64,000 nt of DNA from Diphasiastrum complanatum (GCA_029204225.1 CM055094.1:7241143-7305142), one strand, 5' to 3'; numbered from the stretch's first letter, positions 24,264-35,639 are shown. The notes: generated from the sequence alone by a model not told the origin. Numbers and translations: made by a program.

Positions 24264-26283
24264 ATCAAATTAGATCAAATTTTCATCAATTTTAATCAAT
24301 TTTTTGCTTGTGATTGGATAGTAGATTATGTTGCATCCTCATTAAGTTCCATTTAGATCTTTTTTCAAGTGATTTTGGAAGGATATTAGGTTGCTGAAAT
24401 TTACTCTTTATCAGTCCATCTGGAAGCTTTTATGTTCTTTATAGAAAGAGGGGCAATTCTACTAGTTTTGTCTAATTCAATCAAGCAAGTGTATTGTTTC
24501 TAGTATTCTATGATTTGATTTTGTTAAAGATCATTCTTAGATCTTTATAGGAAGTCTAATACTGATATTTTCAGGTCCCTAAGAAGTGGGATAAGGTAGA
24601 CCTTCAATCAAATCAATAGAAGTAACCTTCATTTGTGTCAAGTCCTTGATTAGTAGAAGAGATGGCATCTTTAAATGCATATCTTTTGGATACTAATGAG
24701 AGGTTTAACAAAACTAACTATTCCATGTGGAAAGTTAAAATGGAATCCATCATGATCATGCAAGTTCTAATGGAGATTGTAAATGGTAAGGAGGATGAAC
24801 CTATTCATCCTCAAGAAAAAGCCAAATACAACAAGAGGTGCAATGTTGCACTACATTGTATAAAAATGAATGTTGCAAATGAACTCTTGAGAGAGGTAGG
24901 TGATTGCACTTTGGCTCAAGATGCTTGGGAGACTTTGCAAAAGGTCTATGAATCCATGAACCAAACTAGGATGTTAGCTTTGAAGAATCAAATCTATAGA
25001 AGCTATCAAAAGAAAGGAGAGAGTGCACATGGTTTTGTCTTAAGAGTGAAGGAATTGAACAAAGAGCTAGCCTTCATAGGTGATCCTATCAAGGATAAAG
25101 AGCTTGTTTAACTCATCTTGAATGGACTAGGCTTTGAATTTGACAATTTGGTTTAGGGATATGCAATTATGGGTAAGCTACCCATACTTGAAGAGCTCCA
25201 AGGCACACTCATGGCCGAGGAGTCAAGAAGGAGCCAAATGCAAGAGAGGATGGATAGACTTTCCATCCAAGGTGGAGATGACCAAGCTCTCTTCACCAAA
25301 GGACAAGGGAAGTCCAAAGGCAAAGGATCAACATTCAAGAAGGCTTCAACAAAGCTTAAGGATCAAGAAGGACCCTCAAAGGCATCTCCATCAACCACCA
25401 AAGTCAAGAAGGACAAATCCAAGGTGAAGTGCTACTATTGTAGCAAGATGGGGCATTATGCCTCGGAATGCTTCAAGAGGAAGCAAGATCAAAGCCATGA
25501 CAACATGAGCAAGGAGGAGGAGGAGGAGAGTTACATGAGGACTCCCTCATGATGTCCATATTTTCTTCAACAAGCTTCAAAGGAGAAGACTCTTGGTCGA
25601 TCAATTTGGGTGCTAGTTCATACATGACTAGCAAAAGGGAGTTTTTTTCTTCTCTCTTATCTTATGACGGACCTATAAAATCTATCTATACATCAAATGA
25701 TAAAGCTTGTAAGATTGAAGGAGTTGGTAGCATTCCCCTTTGCTTAGGATCTTTCAAAAGGATCAACATAGAAGGTGTTTTGTGCATTCCTACAATAACA
25801 AAGAATCTACTAAGTGTTGGCCAAATGGTAGGCCAAATGTTAGACAATGGTTTCAATGTTTATTTGTGGATGCTAATGTTGTCATGTTGGTCGAGAAGAG
25901 CAAGATAACTACCTTCACTTTATGGCACAAAAGACTTGGACATGTCAGCTCAGGTTCCATGGAGGCTATGATCAAGGAGGAGTATGCTTTAGGCCTACGA
26001 AGGTCTATTGGGAAGGAAGACAAGTTTTGTGAACCATGTGCTCTATCCAAGGCACATAAGAAGGTGTTTCCGAACTCCATCACAAAGTCATCTCATCTTC
26101 AGTGAACTCATACACTCGGATGTGCATATTGCTAGCACCAAATTCAATGGAGGTTTATCCATTTTTTTAACATTCACTAATGACTACTCAAGATATTGTT
26201 GGGTGTTCTTACTTTCCATCAAGTCTCAAGTATTTGATACTTTTGTAAAGTTCAAGTTGTTTGTGGAAAAGCATCATAATCTA
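24264..26283 (+). pseudogene. truncated Ty1/copia copy (gag, protease, part of integrase)
   Basis: It is colinear with 45030-47125 of the intact copia: leader, then gag from ATG 24662 with the zinc knuckle CYYCSKMGHYASEC at about 25430-25470, then protease, GAG-pre-integrase and the start of the integrase core. Relative to the intact copy it has TAA for CAA at 25109 and TAG for CAG near 25155, a one-base deletion near 25532, DSGASSHM changed to NLGASSYM at the protease site, and a deletion of about 100 bp near 25860. It ends at 26283, where the gypsy D LTR begins. There is no LTR on either side. Confidence 0.9.
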
Positions 26284-26293
26284 TTAGCAACTA

Positions 26294-27050
26294 TGCTAAC
26301 ACAGAGAAAATAAAAATAATAATAAAACTCCGTGGCATGTGTTTTGTAAGACCACGTATGAGTATCTGTCAATAAACTTCAAGCCATGGCATATGTTTTG
26401 TAAGTCCATGAGTGGAAGCTTAAATAATAATAAAATAGCTTGAACTTAGATTTAGAACTTAGACTTAGGAAACTTAAGATTAGAAATATTTTATCTTAAG
26501 TTGTCCTAAGTTAAGAAAATTGAGGTTCCAAATCCTAAGTTAGAAGTTCTAGAAAGGCTATAAACAGATTAGTCCCATAAGTTAGTAGACACTTATGGAA
26601 GACCCTCCTTCCATATTAAGCTATCTTGCTCTCTATTTTGGAGAATTATCATTCTATTTCATTTGTGTTCCCTTTGGAAAGGTGCATAGCTTGAGGGAAG
26701 GTGCTCGGGCCTCCTCTTGCCTCCTTTTCATCAGTTTTTATTGTGGCATGTTCATTATTGCTTATTTGTTTAGTATTAGCCGCAATCTCATTTTATTATC
26801 CTTCGGGTGTTAATCTAGGATTAGTCTAGTCACCTTACTAGCTGGGTAAGCCTTAGCAAGGATTTTCATTGTTGTTACTAATTAGTTTATTTCTGTTTCG
26901 GGCACTAGTTGGGTAAGCCTTAGTGCCCTCATTCCTTCATATTTCTATTGAAGCTTTTGTAGAAACTTAAAAAGTGGACGAATCTCCACATCCCTATACT
27001 ACACCCGTAAGTAGATCTAGCCACTGTACTCACTAGAAATACTTCCAACA
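26294..27050 (+). repeat. 5' LTR of gypsy D
   Basis: About 757 bp from TGCTAACACAG to CTTCCAACA, followed at once by a primer site. A TATAAAC box lies near 26561. It contains a partial internal duplication (ggcat(g/a)tgttttgtaag at 26334 and 26388). The left boundary is inferred from TG and from the end of homology to copia at 26283; no 3' LTR is visible. Confidence 0.6.
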
Positions 27051-27068
27051 TTGGCACCGTTGTCACTT
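27051..27068 (+). other. primer binding site of gypsy D
   Basis: TTGGCACCGTTGTCACTT begins directly after the LTR. It resembles the TTGGCGCCGTTGCCGGGG site of Athila/Tat gypsies with a few changes. Confidence 0.6.
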
Positions 27069-27898
27069 TTTAAGTATTTTTCTACCTAGCTTCTTCTCCT
27101 TTTTTTCTTTTATTTCTTGCTTCCGTGTTGTATGTTTGCTTGTGTGCTTATCTCTATCTACCAACAAACAGCACGCGTCGTCTCTCCAGGTCCTATACGA
27201 GCTGCGGAGCAACTTCTCAAACCGGAGGGAAGCAACAAAAGAGTCAACTTGGGCATTTTCTTCAAAAGAAGTGACCCAAGTGACATTTTTCACAACCAAA
27301 CAGGTATAATAGAATTCGTCAATCTGTCTGCAGCCCTAACAGACCCTGATCTTTCATTTTATCACCTCCATGAATTCTGACCACAGTCAGATTTTGAGAA
27401 AACAGCCTGTTATACTGTCAAAATCCCTTATTTCTCATCAAAATCTTTGTCTTAGAATTCGCCGACTTTACTGAGGCTAGATCTCATTAAGATCAGTCCT
27501 TCAGCAGCTCCGCGAATTCTATCTCACAGACTTTACCCGTTTACAGACAGAACATTACATCTTTCTCTATATTCCCTATCTGCCAGTCAAACCTCTCTGT
27601 TAGAATTCACCATCAAGCCTAAGAATTCACCCTCACAGAGCACGATTTCCCTCGAATTTTGAATCACCAATTTTTTCCAGAAAATCTAAAAAAAAATCAC
27701 TATTCTGACATTCAGAATACTTGATCAGAATTCGCAAGTATTATAGTTAGATTTATCTGCCTCTCCAAGATTTCTCAGCCTGTCCACGAATTCTATAACA
27801 ATCAGAAAGACCAGTTTTTGTCCTACATTATCCATTCTGCAAGAAAACTGCCCTTTTTGTCAAGTACAGTCCTGCCCTGCTCCTCTGTATTCTGCATC
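27069..27898 (+). repeat. gypsy D leader with GAATTCGC array
   Basis: Untranslated leader before gag. Between 27450 and 27795 it carries about seven copies of a GAATTC-centred motif, often flanked by CG or GC (gaattcgccgac 27457, cgcgaattct 27511, cagaattcgcaag 27727, cacgaattct 27784). This parallels the GCGAAGGTT array in the leader of gypsy B. Confidence 0.5.
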
Positions 27899-29850
27899 AT
27901 GTCTCGTGACTGTGCTGAATCTTCTAATCCGACTCCTCCACAAATCGAACAAAGAATTCCACGTATCGATGCACCAAAGTACGATGGCGAATCTGACCTA
28001 GTCCGATTTTTCCAAGATTTTGATAATGCATGCCGTTTTTATGGAGATACCTCTGAAACTAAAAAGCTTCGCCTATTTCCCATGGTACTCTATGGCACTG
28101 CCAAGGAGTGGTACTTGAATCTTGAAACTCCTGATCTTGCTTCTTGGACCACTCTCAAGGATGCTCTCATCAAGCGTTTCAAACCATCCAAACTGACTCA
28201 GAGCCTGTTCATTCAAAATACTCATATCAAGATGCGTCGCGAAGAGTTTGTTCGAAACTACATTGAGCATTTTAAACGTCTCAAAGTAGAATGTGTTAAT
28301 GAAAATATCATCGAACGCATGGCCATAAAACTATTTTTAGTTGAATTGCCTAAAAACATCCGTCGTGAACTCAAACTAGTTGACCTTTATGATCAACTTC
28401 AAGATGTGATGACCGATGCTATCCGTGAAGAAGACGAAGGTTCCGATGATGACTTTGACCATCGTGAAAAGAAATCTAAGAATTCGGATCGTCCTAAGTC
28501 TGATAATATTGTTCAATCTTCTAAACTTCTACATCAAATGGAAACCTAGCAAGAAGCTCAACAATCACATATGGATAAACTCGCTTCCGATTTCCAAACT
28601 GCCATGAAACAAATTGCTGAGAAATCTTTTCCAGCAAGAGAAAATGTCTGGTGTCCAATCTGCTCACAACATCACACTACTAATGAATGCCCTCAACTGT
28701 GAAATCATTTTCCAGCAGCCACCAGACCCATCGTTTATCGAGCTTATCGCCCCTACCCACCACAACAACCTGTGCCACGACCAGGGGTTTACCAACCACG
28801 ACCACCTGCACCAAATCAATATCCATCCCCACGTCAACAATTTGTTGTTAACCAACCTGCCCCACAAAACGTTGTCCATTACCTTAATCCGAATACCATC
28901 GATCCGGCCACCTACTATGTGGAAGACAATACTCAACCGCAGTACTCTACTGAAACGGTTGTTTATTATACCTATGATTCTAATGCTCAACCACTGGATT
29001 CCAATGCCCAAGTTTATAATCCAAACCAAGCTATCTTTGCCGCACACCAACTACCCACAATACGAGAATGCTTTATCTGTGCAGGTAAACATCCTAGTAT
29101 TCGCTGCCCCGATAAACTCCGTTTCCCTCCAACTTGTGAAAATTGTGGTATTGAGCATCATGTGAAGGACTGCCCATCCCGATCCAAACCTGCTGCTCCA
29201 ATCTGTTCAGTGCAAGTAGAAACGTTACCAGTTGAAACTCATCCTGCTTGGGTCTTGACTCGGGCACAAACCCAATGCCAAGTCCCTACACTTGCACCCA
29301 ACAAAGCTCAACTGCAGGCTGTTCCTCCAAGTGATGATTCAACCCCGATAGTTTATCCTCACCCATCTGAAGAAATTCGGCTGCATCATGAGTATCGCCA
29401 ACAAATCCGTAATGCCGACCAACAATCTTCCTCTTCCCATAAAGTACCTCACAAGCCCTTTGAAAGCAAAACCCTTGAAGGTACTGAAGTTTGGGGAGAT
29501 TTACTACAAGCCAATGTCACTCTTCCCTTCCATGTCCTCTGGAAGCATGTTGGCTAGTGGAAACAACAGATCCAATCCAATACCACCACCACTATTGATG
29601 AGTTGCTTGAAATGCCCTTACATCTAACCAATCCACTCAGTGAACGAGGCAACATCAAAATCCCAGCTACCCATCATCAATACCGTGAAGTTTTAGCAGT
29701 ACTCGATGGAGGTTCCGGGGTTAATATCATTTCCACATCCCTCATGATGGAATGGAATCTGAGAGACAAGCTAGCCAAACCTACTTGTCAGCTTTGAATG
29801 GCTGATCAAAGTGTGGTCCGACCTATCGGTTTCCTTCCACACTTGCTGAA
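27899..29850 (+). pseudogene. gypsy D gag-protease, one frame with four stop codons
   Basis: From ATG 27899 the frame has a retrotransposon capsid domain (APKYDGESDLVRFFQDF, KEWYLNLE, ALIKRFKPS, about residues 20-160), a charged linker, a Cys/His cluster (ENVWCPICSQHH), a Pro/Gln/Tyr-rich linker, two more CCHC-like clusters (ECFICAGKHPSIRCP, CENCGIEHHVKDC, about 29065-29175) and a protease site as LDGGSGVNII (about 29703). The same frame is kept throughout and broken only at 28547 (TAG), 28699 (TGA), 29555 (TAG) and 29795 (TGA); each is one C-to-T step from CAG or CGA. RT and later parts are missing. Confidence 0.8.
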
Positions 29851-30234
29851 CTAGCTAGTATAGGTGACTAGCTTTATTTAGAGTAGTACCACATCATCTA
29901 CATAGTCGACATCTTGTCAAATCGAGTTAGAGTCACATAGGCTAGAGTTGAGGGTGACAAGGGTTCAAATGTTCGATTTGAAAGCTGTTCGAATCGAACA
30001 TCCAAACATCCGTCGATAGTTGATACTTGAAATTCCATCAGTAGTTCGACTTTCCTTGATAGCTTAAGTGCCTTTGATAGCTTGATTGTCGAGTAGGTAC
30101 ACATCTTCAATTCTAGTGCATTTTTGCAAATTGTGTGACAAGGCGAATAAATATGCAGCAACAAGAATGAATCTAGATTAACTATGGGATTTAGAGAGAG
30201 AAGGAATAACTCCAAAATACAAAGCCTAATATGT
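29851..30234. other. no gene recognised; small hairpin
   Basis: AT-rich DNA without a credible frame. A short inverted repeat with about 13 bp arms (TGTTCGATT...AATCGAACA) lies at 29969-30001. Confidence 0.4.
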
Positions 30235-30664
30235 CATTAGGGCCCTTTTTGGACTCAAAAAGGGCCTCTTCCTTGCCTGAACATGTTTGCTAATTAGGAT
30301 TAATTATTCACTAATTGTCCTTTGTGGCAGTTCACAATCGGTTTATCATGGGTTAACTCACACTTCAATAGGCTTCACTTAGACCTAGTGTAATATAGCT
30401 TTTTGAAGGCCTTGAAAAAATAGTTATATTTTCATTTAAAATTCAAACTTGAGCCTTGTCATATCATCATTAATATGGGTTGAGGTAGTAAAGTTAGAGG
30501 AGAGTTAGTGGAGGGGTTAGAATTCGGAGATCTAGTTTACACCATTGGAGTTGCCATGTCATATGGACCATTCCATCTCAATTGTCATTCTCTTATCGGT
30601 ACACATGTCATCATTAATGTTAATTATAATTTGGCCCTTTTTGAGTCCAAAAAGGGGCCTAATG
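30235..30664. mobile_element. MITE with 31 bp terminal inverted repeats
   Basis: The left end CATTAGGGCCCTTTTTGGAC continuing to 30265 and the reverse complement of the right end (30634-30664) are identical except for one base. The interior of about 370 bp is AT-rich and non-coding. Each TIR is itself nearly palindromic (GGCCCTTTTTGG...AAAAAGGGCC). The GGGCC start flanked by TTA/TAA recalls PIF/Harbinger-type MITEs, but I could not define a target duplication, so the superfamily is unsure. Confidence 0.7.
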
Positions 30665-31282
30665 GTTTCCAACAAGTAGCCTCTTGAAAAGTGGGCCCTC
30701 CTACTGGATTTTCAATCATTTACTGATCACACATGTGAAGCCTAGGTGGCATAGTGACATGGAAGTCATCTTAGAAACAAGTTTACCCTCTATATCGTGT
30801 TTTATAATGACTAATTTGGTGCCCTGTAACTCAAGTTATCATCAATTGAGTACTAGACTCTTGGACATGATCTATCGTAGTAATTTAAGAGACAAGCAAA
30901 TGGAGGTTCCAATGAACCAAGTAAAAATGTTGCATTTGCCCGTTGAAAATTAAAGAACCATTAAAAAATTCAAAATTATCGACAAATTTTTTTTAAACGG
31001 CTGTTTTATCGGAGCATTGCAATGCTTGTAACATAATTGAAAAATTGTAGAAAATTTTAGAATTTGACGGTAATTTATTTTTTCGGTTCCTTTGATGGAT
31101 CATCCAAGTGCTCGTAAAAAGAATAATAAAAAAATTAAAAACAAAAATAAAAATATTGTAAAATAAATTTTTATAATGGACTTAAGGTTGTGGGGAGATC
31201 GTTGGCTGGGGAACATTCAAAGAAATATCTTCAAAAAAAATATTTTAAGAATCTTTTGGGCAAAAAAAAAATGGCCAGACAG

Positions 31283-31283
<1 letters not shown>
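30665..31283. other. AT-rich interval, no gene
   Basis: No convincing frame or repeat was seen apart from A-rich runs around 31110-31160. Confidence 0.4.

Positions 31284-31358
<75 letters not shown>
31284..31358. repeat. (GA)n microsatellite
   Basis: About 75 bp of uninterrupted GA dinucleotides. Reading frames across it are repeat artefacts. Confidence 0.95.
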
Positions 31359-31360
<2 letters not shown>

Positions 31361-32100
31361 TTGATCGTTGGGCTAGGCATGCAGAATGAGGGAAAGGAGT
31401 GTGAAGAGAGGGAGGTCCGGGCAAAGCAGAGTGGTGCGAATACTTGCTTGTGGGCGAGCATTTTTTTTTTCTGAAAACATTTGCATGTGTGGCGAGGGTT
31501 TTTTTTTTTAATTTCAAGATATTAAAATATTAAAAAACATTAAAAAATTTCAAAAAATAAGTGTGGCTGGCAGCACCAAAATGGCGAGCCATTTGACGAG
31601 CAATTTTTTTAACACAAATTTTAGAATAAAGTGCGTGAATTTTTTTGCAAAGAAACAAAACTTCAGAATGGAAAGACTAAAGTGGTTCTATTCCAAAAAA
31701 AAATCCTACCAAAATCAGATTTAGACCTCTTTCACAAGAAATTGCATATCTTTGTCAAATTTTCACCAAATTGGTTGGAAATTGGCTCAGATTTAAGTTA
31801 AGACAGAGATCTAGAATTCATAAAATTACGAAACAAAAATTCCGCCAAAAGTATAGTAAAAAATAGAAAAAAACAAAGGACAACAAAGACTATAGCTAAC
31901 TAAATTCACTAAAATGGCCATAACTTGGTCATTTTAGTTCCAATTTAAGATTGAAAATTAATAGGTCAAAAATTGAATCAAACAGTTTTAAAACTTGAAA
32001 AATCAAGAAAACTAGAAAACTAGTGAACATAAATTTAACCAAACTTAAAGAAAACCACCAAATCTGATGGGGAAAGGATCTAATGCTGAGATACCAAAAT
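31359..32100. other. AT-rich interval, probably LTR-element internal DNA
   Basis: No credible ORF. The right end (gctgagataccaaaatt, 32085-32100) reads on the minus strand as AATTTTGGTATCTCAGC, which looks like a primer site directly inside the LTR at 32101. Confidence 0.35.
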
Positions 32101-32750
32101 TGTCATGTGCCAATTTTAGCATTAAGATATCTAATCCATTTCTGAACATCAAACTAGCATGGAAAACAAGGAAATCAAGAAAACTAGTCAAGAAATCAAA
32201 AACTAGATAAATGTAGCAAAACTTCACCAAATTAGAAAAAGTAAAAAATCATTATTAATAATTCATGATCATTCAAAACAGTGGGCCTAAATTTAGAGCA
32301 TGATCAAAGCTCTCATGTGATTTTAGGCCCATGAACCATGAATATCATCAAGAAAGCTCTCCAAGAGAAGCTTCAAGAACACTCAGAATCCAAAGTGCAC
32401 AAAAGAAGAATAGCTCCCAAATTTAGAATAACCTCAGCTATTTATAGTGGTCATTTGTGCCTCTAGTGTGTGTGTTTGGGGCCTTGCTTGGCTAAACTGG
32501 ACTTTACAACCATTATTACAAGCCCACTATTCACAAATATAGCGCAGTTGCTCTAGGCACTTTATTAGCTATCTTATTGACTAATTCTACTAATTAATTT
32601 AGCTCCATGACTATATTTAGCATTGTGGTGGCTAAGCTCATGGGCTAATTACATGCTGAACATGACACATGCACGATTAAATGCAAACCCTGCCAATTAG
32701 CTAAGGCTGAATGTCTCAAAGTTGGTAGTTTGTTGAATGCATTTGATATC
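32101..32750 (-). repeat. LTR (minus strand), approximate right end
   Basis: The end at 32101 (minus strand ...GGCACATGACA) is shared with 1-160 and adjoins a primer-site-like sequence. A minus-strand TATA box (CTATAAATAG) lies at about 32440-32449, consistent with an LTR promoter. The right end is not defined by a second copy and is placed before the integrase remnant. Confidence 0.4.
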
Positions 32751-32769
32751 TATGATAAAAGGTGAGAAA

Positions 32770-33725
32770 ATATATCAATGGGCTTTGTAGTTGGACTTCC
32801 AAAGACCTAATGACAAAATGATTCTATTTGGGTTGTAGTGGACATGTTAACTAAGTTAACTACATACATACCAGTTAAGTCAACTGCTAAGGTTTATGAA
32901 TTAGCATATTTGTTGAAAGATTATTTCAGTTGTTAGTGATAGACATCCAAAGTTCACAGATCACTTCTGGTCAACAATCTTCTGTAAATTGGAGACTTCT
33001 CTTAGTTTTAGTCCAACTGATCCTTTTGAATTAGATGGCCTACATCCCTTTGATGGAGTTTGCATACAATAGTAGAAAACACTTTGCTACAAGTTACAAT
33101 ATGTTTATGCTAATGTACGATTTTCAACCTAGATATTCAGTGAACGTGAAGGTTAAATTTGTTAAGATCTAGAAGATTGATGACTTCTTGCATGCATATG
33201 CAAGAAATGTTGCAAGTGGCACGCGATAATACCCGTAGTGCCTAGGATATAACTAAGCACTATGCTGATCTTAAGAGATCTCCTATAGATTTTGAAGTTG
33301 GTGATTGAGTATATCATAGAATTCCAAAAGGTTCTAGGACATTACGTACAAACAAGCATTATAAACTATCTACTATATATTGTGGACCACTTTAGATTAT
33401 ACGAACGATTAGTTCTTTAGCTTATGGACTAGATCTTCAAGACAAGTCTACTGCTCATTCAGTGTTTCATGTAGGTCGTTTAAAAGTAAGTAATTGTGAA
33501 GGTAATACAATTGGATCTGATGGTAATTTATCCCATTTGGAAGATTTATCACTTAGTGTACTTTTGGAACCTGAAAGAATACTCAAAACTAGAGATAAAC
33601 AATTGAGAAATCGTTCGATCTCCTAGTGCTTGACTTCGTGGAAAGGCCGTACTGAGGATGATGATTCATGGGAGAGAGTTGAAAGCATAAAGAAGAATTT
33701 TCCTAAGTTCTACTTCTGAGGATAG
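32770..33725 (+). pseudogene. chromovirus (Ty3/gypsy) integrase and chromodomain remnant
   Basis: Plus-strand frames read VGLPK...DSIWVVVDMLTK..TYIPVKSTAKVYELA (integrase core start, 32785-32910), VSDRHPKFTDHFW (32935-32975), then a PLMEFAYNS motif at about 33050. Near 33560-33718 comes a chromodomain-like stretch: EPERILKTRDKQLRNRSI, a TAG, CLTSWKGRTEDDDSWERVES, IKKNFPKF. Multiple shifts and stops; RT and LTRs are absent. Chromodomain elements target heterochromatin; this copy is dead. Confidence 0.8.
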
Positions 33726-34050
33726 AAGCAGTTCAAGGGGAAAAGAATATTGCGTCCACGTATATGGGATTCGACATAATTCTAGACTTGGATATTCGAT
33801 ACTCTAGTGTACAAGATTATTGGTTGCACCTCGTTATTTCGGACTTGGCCAGAAATAAATCAATAACCTTGTGAGGACCCAATCACATATTTAATGACAT
33901 TTTGAACTGTTGCATGAGTTAGGACGATTATTGGCATGATGTAAAGTATCAATAATAATGACCTGCGTGATTGCATGGGCACATGCATAGACAAAGCAAG
34001 GGCTATACCCTCTTGGAGAACCTCACCCTACTCCCATTCTTGTTTGCCTG

Positions 34051-34052
<2 letters not shown>
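33726..34052. other. no gene recognised
   Basis: Short interval after the chromovirus remnant; possibly its 3' untranslated part. Nothing distinctive was seen. Confidence 0.4.

Positions 34053-34126
<74 letters not shown>
34053..34126. repeat. (CT)n microsatellite
   Basis: About 74 bp of pure CT repeat. Confidence 0.95.
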
Positions 34127-34128
<2 letters not shown>

Positions 34129-34321
34129 CTGCATCCTATCTTGCTTTTTTCCCTTACACTGCCCATTCTATTTTTTAGGCAGTCTACAAAAATGGAAAGA
34201 AAAAGTTCCAACTATCCATTACGAAATTCAAATGCGCACTAGTTGAAGAACAAATCCAGATTAAAATAGTTTCATATCTTTTCAAAGGCCCATCCATGTA
34301 GTATGTCCCCTCCTATGTATT

Positions 34322-34457
34322 ATGGAAGGAGCCGGGCACAAGCCATTCTGCCCGGTAAGGATTTCCAAAAAAATTTGGGCGAGGCCCGGAGGGGCTGAGC
34401 CTAAATTTTTTTGGAAAGCCGAATCGGGTAGAATGGCCTTTGCCCGGCTCCTTCCAT
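34322..34457. repeat. foldback element, about 60 bp arms
   Basis: Left arm ATGGAAGGAGCCGGGCA and right arm TGCCCGGCTCCTTCCAT are inverse complements, and the similarity continues inward (CCATTCTGCCCG against CGGGTAGAATGG, then ATTTCCAAAAAAATTT against AAATTTTTTTGGAAA). The middle is GC-rich. It would form one long hairpin. It is followed by a cgtaatgg motif also seen next to the palindrome at 34765. Confidence 0.8.
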
Positions 34458-34554
34458 TGCGTAATGGATACCTGAAATTTTTTCAGAAGCACATTACGAA
34501 GCATAATAGGCAGGTTTGACTTTGACTGACCAACACAAAATGTGCCACGTGGCA

Positions 34555-34905
34555 ATTGTACGGAATCCGTACGAACGGGGACAGACATGTAGAAAAAAAA
34601 AAGCAGAATTTGCCTTTGAAAAAAATGCATGCATTTTTTGCTTTTTAATTTATTTGAAAATGGGCAGAATATCACGTGGGGGGGAAGGCCCTGCCTGAGG
34701 GCCTTCCTTGCTGGGAGGGCCCTTGCCCGAGGGCGGGAGCCCAAGGGCAGACCCCGACCAGGAAGGAAGGCCCGAGGGCTTCGGGCCTTCCCCTACGTAA
34801 TGCCATTGTGCGAAGGTTTTTTTTTTTGTTTTGTTTTTTGGCCGTACGGAACGGCCGTACGCGTAGACCAATTTTTTTTTTTTTGTTTTTTTTCCGCAAA
34901 TTTTT
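34555..34905. repeat. cluster of GC-rich palindromes with T-tracts
   Basis: Four palindromic units: GTACGGAATCCGTAC (34558-34572), GGAAGGCCCT-loop-AGGGCCTTCC (34683-34707), GGAAGGCCCGA-loop-TCGGGCCTTCC (34765-34791) and an overlapping ccgtacgg...ccgtacgcg motif near 34842-34863, with runs of T at 34818-34841 and 34871-34902. ORFs read through here are artefacts. It resembles the foldbacks at 38614 and 59956 in architecture. Confidence 0.7.
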
Positions 34906-34967
34906 TTACTTTTGTGGTGGAATGTGGATGTGGACAGCCACTGACGGGCTGCCACATAGCACATGCA

Positions 34968-35071
34968 CATTCCACCGGAGAGAGAACGTGCATTCCACCG
35001 GAGAGAGGAGAGAGAATGTGCATTCCACCGGAGAGAGAAAGTGAATTCCACCGGAAAGAGGAGAGAGAATG
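34968..35071 (+). repeat. tandem repeat of a 23/30 bp unit
   Basis: Four units beginning (C/A)ATTCCACCGGA(G/A)AGAG start at 34968, 34991, 35021 and 35044, alternating about 23 and 29 bp through loss or gain of a GAGAGAG segment. It lies about 0.5 kb upstream of the Nudix gene. Confidence 0.85.
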
Positions 35072-35454
35072 ACAGATTCATAGGAGAGAGAAAATTGGAT
35101 GAACATTATGCTCTGGAGGTGGTCCCAAAATATAAAGGACACCTTAGCACAAGGCATTACGTGCATGGATGGGGCCAAGAAGAAGCATGTCCACAGCAAG
35201 CAATCAAGCATGCATGCATGAACGAGAGATGAGAGAAAAAAGCCATGAAAGCTCAAGCTTTTACTGTTTTCTCCCTCTTGTTCTTTGTTGTATTTGGAGA
35301 AAGGTAGCTTAGCTCCGGTTGAACCAGATATGGAAAGCTCGTGTGCATGGACTGGTCGTTGAGCATCCAAAACCCAAATCAAAATGTAAATAAAAAACAA
35401 ATTCGGAAGCAAAATCAATATAAAAATCAGCAGAGATTAGATCCCTTTTCCTCC

Positions 35455-35500
35455 TGCTGCTGCTGCTGCTGCTGATATAAAGACCTCTTGCTGCTGTTGT
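35455..35500 (+). promoter_or_regulatory. candidate core promoter of the Nudix gene
   Basis: GATATAAAG (TATA box at 35476-35482) sits between a (CTG)n run (35455-35474) and a second CTG/GTT-rich stretch. Transcription from about 35510 would give a roughly 130-nt leader before the ATG at 35640. A weaker ATATAAAGG lies at 35130-35138. No experimental start is known. Confidence 0.4.
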
Positions 35501-35639
35501 TGTTGTTACAAATCTGGCATTGGGAGCTTTGCTCTTGCTGCCCACTCTCAGGGTTGCAATTCGGAGCCGCAGCAGCAACTATGAACAAAGAGTTAGATGG
35601 CTGAGCAGTTTAGTTTTTAGGGGGCGCAAACGAGGACGT

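Noticed and set aside
29969-30001. Hairpin TGTTCGATT...AATCGAACA as an RNA gene or terminator
   Set aside because: Short, isolated, without T-run or conserved neighbours; noted only as a local inverted repeat.
34313-35418. Many overlapping ORFs of 65-170 aa on both strands
   Set aside because: They follow from GC-rich palindromes and a tandem repeat, which keep both strands open. No domain motif was seen.
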